A stretch of DNA of 9,124 nucleotides from Candidatus Eiseniibacteriota bacterium (lineage in GTDB: Bacteria > Eisenbacteria > RBG-16-71-46): assembly GCA_005893185.1 (NCBI GenBank), contig VBOS01000259.1, forward strand, positions 1 through 9,124. Reading direction: 5' to 3'. The notes beneath the pieces are model-generated. The model made no database searches, was not told the origin of the DNA, and was given only the letters and a program-made list of their open reading frames with translations. This document shows positions 1-7,268 of this stretch, one piece after another (within the stretch, counting starts at the first letter, position 1; each line of letters begins with the position of its first letter). The translations under genes were made by a program, and so were the position numbers.

Positions 1-1
1 T

Positions 2-7
2 AGGAGG
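2..7 (+). promoter_or_regulatory. Shine-Dalgarno site of the first phosphotransferase gene
   Basis: A perfect AGGAGG lies 7 nt before the ATG at 15. It fixes the start of the first kinase gene. The TAG at 1-3 could be the stop of an upstream gene, but this cannot be judged from three bases. Confidence 0.8.
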
Positions 8-14
8 GCCTGCG

Positions 15-1580
15 ATGATCGCCGGACCCGCGCCGATCCATCCGGGAACGTTCCCGCTCGATCCGAGCTTTCCGCAGCTCGCGGTTGCATGCGACGCCGC
101 GCGGATGCGGGAAGTCTTCCGCACCCACTTGAAGCCGGTCCCGGGGGCGTCTGTGCGCATCGTGGAATGCGCTCCGTTCCGCTTCCGGTGCCGCCAGTCC
201 ACAGCTCGCTGCGTCCTGCAGTACAAGTTGAGGCTGGAGGAGCCGCTCACGGGCCGCCAGCGGGATCTGTTTGCAACCGGCCTGATCTACGCGGAGCCGG
301 GCGAGGCGGAGCGGCTCTGGCGGTCGCTCGCAGCAGAGCATCCGGCGCCCGAGATCCCCGCGCCCTGGCGCACGTTCGAGCCTTTGGCGTTCGTCCCCGA
401 GCTCGACATGGTGGTCGAGATCTTCCCTTACGACCGCAGGTTGCCCCAGCTCGCGAGCGTGATCGACGCCGCACCACGCGAGCTCGAGCGCTTGCTGCTC
501 GACCGCCTCGGACCTGGGCGGTGGCAGGCGGCCGATTCGGCCCTGGAGCCCACTCGCTACCGGACCGAGATGGGAGCTGTGCTGCGCTACTCGCTTCCGG
601 TCCGTGAGGCGGGGACGGCGCGCAGCGAGACCGTCCGTTGCTACGTGAAGGTGTACCGCAACGATCGCGGGCATGAGACGTTCGAGCGCCTACGGTCGTG
701 GAAGCGGGACGCCCGGCATGGCTACGACCTGGTCCGGCCGATCGCCTACTGGAGCGAGCTTCGAACGCTGGTGCTGGAGGAGGCTCGCGGCACACCGCTG
801 AGGGAACTGCTGCATGGGGACGGCCAGGCGGTGGCGGCCGTGCGCGCCGCCGCAAGCGCGACCGCCTCGTTCAACCAGGATCATGTGGAGTTGACCCGTG
901 CCCACACGCTCGCGGAACAGATCGACCAGTTGAAGCGAGCGTCCGCCCTCCTGGATTGGGCCTGTCCACACGCGCGAGCGGAGGTCCGGGCCATCACCGC
1001 GGCCGTCGTCGCGGGCCTGCACGATGTCACGCCTGCGCCCATTCACGGGGATCTCAAGCCGGATCATGTCTTCATCACCGATGGACGGCCGGTCTTCGTC
1101 GACCTCGATTCGGCCGTGCTCGCCGATCCGGTCCGGGATCCGGCTCATTTCTGTTCCTACCTCCTCGTCAGAGTGGGCCTCGACTACTTGTCCGCTGCCC
1201 GCGCCCGCGCCCTGGCCGGGGAATTACTCGAGCCCTCGATTCGGCCGTGCTCGCCGATCCGGTCCGGGATCCGGCTCATTTCTGTTCCTACCTCCTCGCC
1301 AGAGTCGGCCTCGACTACTTGTCCGCCGCCCGCGCCCGCGCCCTGGCCGGGGAATTCGTCGAGTCGTACTTCTCCCACGTGCCGCGGGAGTGGCGCCGCC
1401 TGTTCGCGCTCCATTGCGCAGGCGCGCTCGTCGAGGTGGCGAGCGCGATCTTTCGGCATCAGAGACCCGGGTGGCCGGAACGGGCGACCCTGGCAATCGA
1501 GGAGGGGGGCTACGCTCTGGCGGGGGGGCTTCGATGACCGCCGGGGCGGGCACCGCACGATGACCGAATGGCCGAAATGA
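15..1580 (+). CDS. APH-fold phosphotransferase, first of a tandem pair, frameshifted near its C-terminus
   Basis: Probable small-molecule kinase of the aminoglycoside phosphotransferase / choline kinase fold; the substrate is unknown. The kinase part has the N-lobe Lys at residue 212 (VKVY), the catalytic loop HGDLKPDH at 344-351 (catalytic Asp346) and the Mg-binding VDLD at 362-365. The usual Asn at the end of the catalytic loop is His351. Residues 46-150 resemble a second N-lobe lacking the Lys. The start is set by AGGAGG 7 nt upstream. A 131-bp tandem duplication (1104-1234 / 1235-1365) shifts the frame, so about the last 115 residues of the 521-residue product, up to the TGA at 1578-1580, are out-of-frame and low in meaning. 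Without the duplication the protein would be 463 residues ending at the TGA at 1535-1537, and that C-terminus (FRHQRPGWP) matches the next gene (FRARRPDWP). The core catalytic residues precede the shift, but the helical C-lobe end is lost. Family sure; function unknown. Confidence 0.85.
   Translation: MIAGPAPIHPGTFPLDPSFPQLAVACDAARMREVFRTHLKPVPGASVRIVECAPFRFRCRQSTARCVLQYKLRLEEPLTGRQRDLFATGLIYAEPGEAERLWRSLAAEHPAPEIPAPWRTFEPLAFVPELDMVVEIFPYDRRLPQLASVIDAAPRELERLLLDRLGPGRWQAADSALEPTRYRTEMGAVLRYSLPVREAGTARSETVRCYVKVYRNDRGHETFERLRSWKRDARHGYDLVRPIAYWSELRTLVLEEARGTPLRELLHGDGQAVAAVRAAASATASFNQDHVELTRAHTLAEQIDQLKRASALLDWACPHARAEVRAITAAVVAGLHDVTPAPIHGDLKPDHVFITDGRPVFVDLDSAVLADPVRDPAHFCSYLLVRVGLDYLSAARARALAGELLEPSIRPCSPIRSGIRLISVPTSSPESASTTCPPPAPAPWPGNSSSRTSPTCRGSGAACSRSIAQARSSRWRARSFGIRDPGGRNGRPWQSRRGATLWRGGFDDRRGGHRTMTEWPK
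1104..1365 (+). repeat. 131-bp imperfect tandem duplication inside the first kinase gene
   Basis: Copy 1 is 1104-1234 and copy 2 is 1235-1365. The first 122 bases differ at three sites only (GTC/GCC, GTG/GTC, GCT/GCC codons). The last nine differ at three more (ACTCGAGCC against CGTCGAGTC). Because 131 is not a multiple of three, the duplication breaks the reading frame after the Mg-binding motif. Confidence 0.95.
1235..1537 (+). pseudogene. Displaced original C-terminus of the first kinase
   Basis: From the second repeat copy onward the original reading frame continues to TGA at 1535-1537. It encodes the C-lobe of the kinase: a repeat of the LDSAVLADP segment, then GEFVESYF, REWRRLFALHCAGALVEVAS and FRHQRPGWP, ending GGLR. 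This tail aligns with the end of the neighbouring paralogue (RLAPYIAAGLLRRVRFAFRARRPDWP). It is out of frame with the start at 15, so it would be made only if the duplication is not real, or by a +1/-1 slip. Confidence 0.8.
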
Positions 1581-2881
1581 CGCCCAGGAATCCCGTGCTT
1601 TCGCCCGCAGAAGCTGATCTGGCCAGTCGTGATGCGGCCCTTCCGGGTCTGGCCACGGTGCTCGATCCCGACGCGTTCCTGGCCGCGCTTAGGGAAGCCG
1701 TGCCCGCACTGGAGCTCAAGGCGGCCAAGGTCGCCCACGTCAGGTACCGCCCGGAAAAATACTGTCGGGCGCTGTACCACGTGGACGTCGGCGAGGCCGA
1801 ATGCGACCTCGATGTTCAGGCGTGCCGGTCGGAGGACCTCGATTGGAGCCTGTGCAATGAGGGCACTCCGGCCGTGGGAACGCCCCTGGGACCCGGACGC
1901 CTGGTGCTGCGGGACTCGGCCGTGCTTGTCACGGTGTTCCCGAACGACACCAAGCTCGAACAGGTCCCGAAGCTGACCAACCGGGACGAGCGCGCGTCAC
2001 TCCTCCGCGAGGTCCTGCCCGACCACCCCGAGATGTGGTGGGGTGAGATCCGAAGCCTTCGCTACTGGCCGGGACGGCGCTACTCCGTCGAGGCGCGCGG
2101 CGCCGACGGCTCCCGGGTCCTCCTCAAGGTCTACACGCGGAGTGGTTACCACCGCGCCCGCCGCAACGCGGAGGCATTCGGCTCGAGAGGGCCGCTCCGG
2201 GTTGCGCGCCTCCTCGGTTACTCGAACCGCCACCGACTGCTCGCATTCGAGTGGCTTCCCGGCCAGATGCTGTCGGAGCGCTGCGCGGCACCCGACATCG
2301 ACTGGAACGCGATCGTGGACGTCGGGGCGGCGCTGGCCGAGCTGCACGCGCAACCCACCGACGGGCTCGAGTGGTGGACGCGCGACGACGAGAAGGCCTA
2401 CGTGTTCTCATTGGCGCGCGAAATCGGCTTCCTCAGTCCGCCCCTTTCAGGACGGGCCGGCGCCATCGCGTCCCGTCTCGCGGCGTGGCTGGGCTCCGCG
2501 CCGCCCGTACAGCTTCCGGTGCACGGCGATTTTTCGGAAGGGCAGGTGCTGCTCAACGGGAGGGAGGCGGCGATCGTGGATCTCGATTCCGCATGCCGCG
2601 GCGATCCCGCCGACGACTTAGGGAGTCTCATCTCGCAGTGGGAGATCAACGTCCTGTCCGGAAAGTTGTCGCGCGGCTCGGCAGACACGATGGCCGACGC
2701 CTTGCTGGACGGATACAGGCGATCCTCGATCCGGTCGCCGGTGGAGCGTCTGGCGCCCTACATCGCGGCCGGCCTGCTCAGGCGAGTGCGGTTCGCATTC
2801 CGCGCGCGCAGGCCGGACTGGCCCCAAATCACCCAGGAGGCGCTGCAGGGGGCCGAGGCGGTCCTGGACGCTCACTTCTGA
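1568..2881 (+). CDS. APH-fold phosphotransferase, second of a tandem pair
   Basis: A 437-residue cytoplasmic kinase-fold protein, paralogous to the gene before it. Visible motifs: N-lobe Lys187 (LLKVY), the hinge-like LLAFEWLPGQML near 225-238, catalytic loop HGDFSEGQ at 319-326 with catalytic Asp321, and Mg-binding VDLD at 337-340. Gln326 takes the place of the canonical Asn. Residues about 52-138 look like a duplicated N-lobe: RYRPEKY at 59-65 matches RYWPGRR at 165-171, and VLVTVFPNDTKLEQ matches LLAFEWLPGQMLSE. Asp82 sits where Lys187 is in the second copy, so the first lobe should not bind ATP in the normal way. There is no clear Shine-Dalgarno before the ATG at 1568. The in-frame stop at 1535-1537 and the lack of other starts support 1568, and translation is probably coupled to the gene upstream (30 bp from its original stop). 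The substrate cannot be deduced; sugar or antibiotic-like metabolites are possible. Confidence 0.88.
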   Translation: MAEMTPRNPVLSPAEADLASRDAALPGLATVLDPDAFLAALREAVPALELKAAKVAHVRYRPEKYCRALYHVDVGEAECDLDVQACRSEDLDWSLCNEGTPAVGTPLGPGRLVLRDSAVLVTVFPNDTKLEQVPKLTNRDERASLLREVLPDHPEMWWGEIRSLRYWPGRRYSVEARGADGSRVLLKVYTRSGYHRARRNAEAFGSRGPLRVARLLGYSNRHRLLAFEWLPGQMLSERCAAPDIDWNAIVDVGAALAELHAQPTDGLEWWTRDDEKAYVFSLAREIGFLSPPLSGRAGAIASRLAAWLGSAPPVQLPVHGDFSEGQVLLNGREAAIVDLDSACRGDPADDLGSLISQWEINVLSGKLSRGSADTMADALLDGYRRSSIRSPVERLAPYIAAGLLRRVRFAFRARRPDWPQITQEALQGAEAVLDAHF

Positions 2882-2892
2882 CCCCGGCCGGG

Positions 2893-2925
2893 ACCCTAGC
2901 CCAGTAATATTCGGGCTTTATGGGT
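2893..2925 (+). terminator. Possible terminator after the kinase operon
   Basis: AGCCC (2898-2902) pairs with GGGCT (2913-2917) over a 10-nt AT-rich loop. An outer ACCC (2893-2896) can pair with GGGT (2922-2925). TTTAT and a TTTGTATAATTT stretch follow. It starts 11 nt after the stop of the second kinase. The stem is short and the T-run is broken, so this is only moderately convincing. Confidence 0.35.
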
Positions 2926-3022
2926 TTGTATAATTTACAAGCACCCCCCCGGCGATATGGGCTCCCAGCCCAGGCCCCCGGCGGAGCGGGCCGTCGGCGG
3001 CATCCCCTATACGTCTCACAAT

Positions 3023-3036
3023 TAACACGATTGTTA
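3023..3036. promoter_or_regulatory. Operator-like palindrome in the low-GC island
   Basis: TAACA-CGAT-TGTTA is a perfect inverted repeat with a 4-nt centre. It lies just upstream of a candidate promoter. The related direct elements AACACG-ATTG-TTATT (3024-3038) and AACACG-TTATT (3052-3062) recur 28 bp apart. This is typical of a repressor or activator site, but no binding protein can be named. Confidence 0.3.
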
Positions 3037-3037
3037 T

Positions 3038-3067
3038 TGGACAACAGAGGGAACACGTTATTAGTAT
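3038..3067 (+). promoter_or_regulatory. Candidate sigma-70 type promoter
   Basis: TGGACA (3038-3043, five of six to TTGACA), an 18-nt spacer, then TAGTAT (3062-3067, four of six to TATAAT). It sits in the AT-rich block and reads toward the leader ORF and the sigma-54 regulator, whose start is about 360 bp downstream. No sigma-54 (GG-N10-GC type) site was seen in the gap. Confidence 0.25.
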
Positions 3068-3216
3068 AGCAATTGCCGTTCATCGAGACACTGACAGCCC
3101 CTACTCCAACGGGAGAGGGATCGTGGACGACGCGGAGTCGGGCCCCAGGCGACCGCGTCGGCTGGCCAGGTAACGTTGAAGCGAGCTCGGCGCGGCGGAT
3201 CAGGAGGTAGTTCACC

Positions 3217-3428
3217 TTGTGGCCGCGGCCATGCTCTCCGCGAATGCCGGAGAAGTTCTCGCACGCGCATCGACAACGCCGTTCAGAATCCACATCCGGG
3301 GTCGGGATCAGCCTTCAGGGTCCGGACGCCTCGACGGGCTTGCAGGGCAGGAGGCGCCCCGGTGTAGGGATCGCGGTTGCCGCAAGCTCTGTTCACGGCG
3401 AGTCCGGTAGCGCTGTCCGCGGCCTCTC

Positions 3429-3432
<4 letters not shown>
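3217..3432 (+). CDS. Possible 71-residue leader ORF overlapping the regulator start
   Basis: A TTG start lies 8 nt after the strong AGGAGGT (3202-3208). The frame runs 71 codons to a TGA at 3430-3432, which overlaps the ATG of the sigma-54 regulator as ATGA. The regulator has no Shine-Dalgarno of its own, so coupling would explain its translation. The predicted peptide (starts MWPRPCSPRMPEKF) is basic, Ser/Arg-rich and matches nothing I recognise. About 30% of its codons end in A or T, more than in neighbouring genes, so it may not be a conserved protein. A GTG at 3219 could instead open a 63-residue frame ending at 3410. Confidence 0.22.
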
Positions 3433-4829
<1,397 letters not shown>

Positions 4830-4862
4830 CCGTCGGATGAATCCCACCTGGCGCAGCAGGGC

Positions 4863-6373
4863 CTACCCGCTCGGCTCGGCCAGCGCCGCGATGAAAGCTG
4901 CGCCGTAGCGCGCCATCTTGACCGGACCCACTCCCGGCACGCGCAGCAGCGCATCGGGCGTCCGCGGCCTCGATACCAGCATCGCGCGCAGCACAGCATC
5001 GCTGAAGACAATGTAGGCGGGCACCCCCTCCGCTTCCGCCAGCCGTCGGCGCAGGGCCCGGAGCCGCTCGAAAGCGGCAGCTTCCATGGCGCCCAGGGCA
5101 GGAACCGCGGGAGACGGCGGGTGGGGCGAGCCGCGCGCCACCTTCGCGAGGCCGGGCGCGCGCGAGGAGCCGATCAGGAGATCGATGCCCTCGCCGCGGC
5201 ACACGTCGCAGCTCGTGGCGCAGGCAGCGAGCGCCTCGTCGAAGTAGCGCGCCAGCGCCTGGTGCCGGCACTCCCGGCCGTCGGCGAGCCGGAACATCTG
5301 GACGGTCTTGTTCCGCGTCTCACCCCGGATCTCCGGATCCTCGATCTCGTCCAGAAACGCGTCGTAGCCGATCACGTCCGCCCACGAGTAGAGCAGCACG
5401 CAGTCGCTCTCGAGCCCGTCGCGTCCGGCGCGGCCGATCTCCTGCGTCCAGGCCTCGATGCTGCGCGGCATGTCGCGATGGATCACGAAGCGCACGTTGC
5501 TCTTGTCGATCCCCATCCCGAAGGCCACGGTCGCCACCACCACGTCCAGCTCGTCCCGCGCGAATGCGTCCTGCGTACGTGCGCGCTCGCCGTCGGACAG
5601 CCCGGCGTGGTAGGGGAGCGCTCGCACGCCGTGGCGGCGCAGCCACTCGGCGAGACTCTCCACCGACTTGCGGCTCAGGGCGTAGACGATGCCGCAGTCG
5701 CCCGCGCGCCGCCGCACGATCCCGAGAATGTCCTGGCGGCTCTCGCGCCCCGCGCCCTTCTTCTGCACGGTGATGCGCAGGTTGGGCCGGAAGAACGAGC
5801 CCTTGAACCCGGCCGGCTTCTGCATCCCGAGCTGGCGGATGATGTCGCCCGCCACGCGCCGCGTGGCGGTGGCGGTGAGCGCCAGCACTGGAATGTCCCC
5901 GAGCAGCGACTTCAAGTCCTGGAGCTGGCGGTACGCCGGGCGAAAATCGTGCCCCCAGTGGCTGATGCAGTGCGCTTCGTCCACCACCACGAGCCGGATC
6001 GGACACTCGGCGATCAGGCGCCGCAGCGAGCCTTCGAGCCCCTCGGGCGCCACGTACACCAGCTCCAGGTCGAGTTGAGCACGGCGGAATGGAATCCAAA
6101 CCGGGCGAGGGCATCCACCTGGTCCTTCATCAGCGAGATGAGGGGCGAGACGACGAGCACCGTGCCGGGCAGGACGCGCGCCGGGATCTGGAACGTGAGC
6201 GACTTGCCGGAGCCGGTCGGCATGAGCGCGATGCAGTCGCGCCCGGCGAGCACGGCATCGATCACATCGCGCTGGCCGGGGCGGAAGTGGCGGTAGCCGA
6301 AGACGCGCTCCAGCACCTGCCGTGGATCGGCGAGCCGGGCGGGGACTGCAGTCGGGGCGGCGGGATCGAGCAA
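4863..6373 (-). pseudogene. recQ: RecQ-family ATP-dependent DNA helicase, frameshifted by an internal deletion
   Basis: RecQ unwinds DNA 3'-5' in recombination and repair. In reading order (minus strand): FGYRHFRPGQ motif 0; Walker A MPTGSGKS near 6223-6200; motif Ia SPLISLMKDQVDAL; then LNST at 6079-6068, where the frame breaks; in the next frame LELVYVAPEGL, DEAHCISHWGHDFRP near 5981-5937, LALTATATRR, FFRPNL, YHAGLS, VATVAFGMGIDKSNVRFV, QEIGRAGRDG, a four-Cys zinc site (REC...CATSCDVC, about 5275-5175) and a C-terminal HRDC domain (about 5080-4870). In E. coli RecQ 19 residues separate LNST from LLYIAPE; here almost none do. So a deletion of 3n+1 nt (about 50 bp) near 6068 removed them and shifted the frame. 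The RQC winged helix is also absent. The start is uncertain: TTG at 6373-6371 has AGGGAGG 4 nt upstream, while a GTG at 6523 gives 50 unsupported extra residues. An intact protein would be about 520 residues. Confidence 0.88.
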
Positions 6374-6376
6374 GGT

Positions 6377-6384
6377 CCCTCCCT
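6377..6384 (-). promoter_or_regulatory. Shine-Dalgarno site supporting a TTG start for recQ
   Basis: On the minus strand AGGGAGGG precedes the TTG at 6373-6371 by about 4 nt. It favours this start, about 20 residues before motif 0, over the upstream GTG at 6523, which has no purine-rich site. Confidence 0.45.
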
Positions 6385-6500
6385 GGACGGGGCACGTTGC
6401 GGGAGCCGCAGGATAACCGAAAATGGCATGAACGTACCGACGATCGATCAGGTGTACCGGTGGAGGCGGTGTTTCGCTCGAAAATGCACGAGCATTCAAG

Positions 6501-6517
6501 TGCCTCTCGATGAGGCA
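6501..6517. repeat. Perfect inverted repeat between recQ and dinB-like gene
   Basis: TGCCTC-TCGAT-GAGGCA is a 6-bp perfect stem with a 5-nt loop; two further A-T pairs follow after one mismatch on each side. A second weaker inverted repeat, GCTCG...CGAGC, lies just upstream (about 6475-6492). In a divergent promoter region such repeats could be operator sites, but nothing identifies a regulator. Confidence 0.35.
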
Positions 6518-6573
6518 GTTCACGCGATCGCTTCACGTTCCACTCGATGGGAGAAATCGGCGCTTGCGATGGG

Positions 6574-6602
6574 GTGACGGCGCGGCATCCGCGGTCTATG
6601 AT
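6574..6602 (+). promoter_or_regulatory. Candidate promoter of the DinB-like gene
   Basis: GTGACG (6574-6579, four of six to TTGACA), a 17-nt spacer and TATGAT (6597-6602, five of six to TATAAT). Transcription would begin near 6609, giving a leader of about 48 nt before the ATG at 6657. No LexA-like box (CTGT-N8-ACAG or GAAC-N4-GTTC) was seen. Confidence 0.35.
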
Positions 6603-6656
6603 CCTCGCGCCGTTTCGCTGCGCGATCTCCGATTCGACTCCCGCACAGAGGCCTCC

Positions 6657-7181
6657 ATGAGCGCCCCGAATGCCGCACCGCCGACCCAACCCCGGAACAT
6701 TTCCCAGTCGTTCCTCGCCGAGCTCGAAGCTGAGCTGCCGACCACCCGCCGGCTGCTCGAACGCGTCCCGGCTGACTTGGGGGCCTGGAAGCCGCACGAG
6801 AAATCGTTTTCCCTGGGGCATCTGGCACAGCTCGTTGCCCGCATGCCGGGCTGGCTGACCCTCACGATGCGGCAGAGCGTGCTCGATTTGAGCGCCGCCC
6901 CGTCGTACACGCTGGAGAAGACGGAAACGCTGCTCGCGGAGTTCGACCGCAACGTGAACGAGGCCCGTGAAGTGCTGGCGAAGGCTCAGGATGCGGACTA
7001 CATGGTGATGTGGTCGCTGAAGGCGGGCGAGCGCATCCTCTTCACGCTGCCGCGCCTCGCGGTCATGCGCCAGAACGTCAACCACCTCATCCACCACCGG
7101 GGACAGCTGAGCGTCTACCTGCGCCTCGTGAACGTACCGCTGCCCTCGATCTACGGACCGACGGCCGACGAGAGGTGGTAG
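6657..7181 (+). CDS. DinB-family putative metal-dependent protein
   Basis: A 174-residue protein of the DinB/YfiT four-helix bundle superfamily, whose members bind a divalent metal through three histidines; some are thiol-dependent transferases or hydrolases (for example bacillithiol or mycothiol S-transferases), most have no known reaction. The likely metal ligands are His55 (LGHLAQLV), His143 and His147 (NHLIHHRGQ, an HxxxH). The end, LRLVNVPLPSIYGPTADE, is a very typical DinB C-terminus, so the protein is complete. The ATG at 6657 is preceded by AGAGG with 5-nt spacing. The frame is open upstream to 6510, but those residues do not look like protein of this family. It is transcribed away from recQ. 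Despite the family name, nothing here indicates SOS control. Family assignment is firm; the reaction is unknown. Confidence 0.88.
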   Translation: MSAPNAAPPTQPRNISQSFLAELEAELPTTRRLLERVPADLGAWKPHEKSFSLGHLAQLVARMPGWLTLTMRQSVLDLSAAPSYTLEKTETLLAEFDRNVNEAREVLAKAQDADYMVMWSLKAGERILFTLPRLAVMRQNVNHLIHHRGQLSVYLRLVNVPLPSIYGPTADERW

Positions 7182-7213
7182 CCGAGCGATGCCGGACGGG
7201 GGCGAAGTCGCGA

Positions 7214-7225
7214 GGTAGTTCTACC
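7214..7225. repeat. Short palindrome in the dinB-nlpE gap
   Basis: GGTAG-TT-CTACC, a near-continuous inverted repeat, lies 33 nt after the DinB stop and just before the purine-rich GAGGAGAG at 7236-7243. It might be a protein-binding site or a small hairpin. No T-run follows. Confidence 0.2.
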
Positions 7226-7268
7226 AGGCAGTACAGAGGAGAGACCTGGCCGCGGCTCGCGCGCTCCT

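Larger units (their letters stand above)
2882..3428. other. 547-bp intergenic region with low-GC island and leader-like elements
   Basis: No gene could be assigned with confidence. Holds, in order: a possible terminator (2893-2925); the inverted repeat TTGTA-TAATT-TACAA (2926-2940), which includes a TATAAT; a GC-rich hairpin TGGGCT-CCC-AGCCCA (2958-2972); a second AT-rich block (3015-3075) with palindrome TAACA-CGAT-TGTTA (3023-3036) and a candidate promoter; then GC-rich sequence from 3080 with the strong ribosome-binding site AGGAGGT (3202-3208) and weakly coding-like frames on both strands up to the regulator gene. Confidence 0.7.

Noticed and set aside
1534..1580. Tiny ORFs (MTAGAGTAR, MTEWPK) between the two kinases
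   Set aside because: Too short to judge and with no ribosome-binding sites; likely chance ATGA overlaps, possibly relevant only to coupling.
2926..2940. Strong promoter from the TATAAT at 2929-2934
   Set aside because: No -35-like hexamer at 16-18 nt upstream; the AT-rich sequence is better explained as terminator tail or inverted repeat.
3160..3185. Sigma-54 promoter around TGGCCAGGTAACGTTGAAGC
   Set aside because: The GG and GC elements are not 10 nt apart and the TTGC box is absent.
2829..3293. Full 154-residue minus-strand frame across the intergenic gap
   Set aside because: It passes through the low-GC island and overlaps the end of the second kinase; only its first part is coding-like, reported as a possible remnant.
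2882..3428. CRISPR array, tRNA or rRNA in the gap
   Set aside because: No regularly spaced repeats, no tRNA T-loop (GGTTCRA) with acceptor pairing, no rRNA-like sequence was found.
5121..6296. 391-codon plus-strand open frame opposite recQ
   Set aside because: His/Arg/Ala-rich translation antisense to recognisable RecQ motifs; no family signature.
6374..6656. LexA/SOS box near recQ and the DinB-like gene
   Set aside because: Neither CTGT-N8-ACAG nor GAAC-N4-GTTC occurs; the DinB name alone does not imply SOS control.
6374..7097. Long minus-strand open frame extending the recQ C-terminal part upstream to 7097
   Set aside because: It runs antisense through the DinB-like gene and, at 6080-6373, out of frame with the true RecQ N-terminus; the residues there are shadow translation with no helicase motifs.
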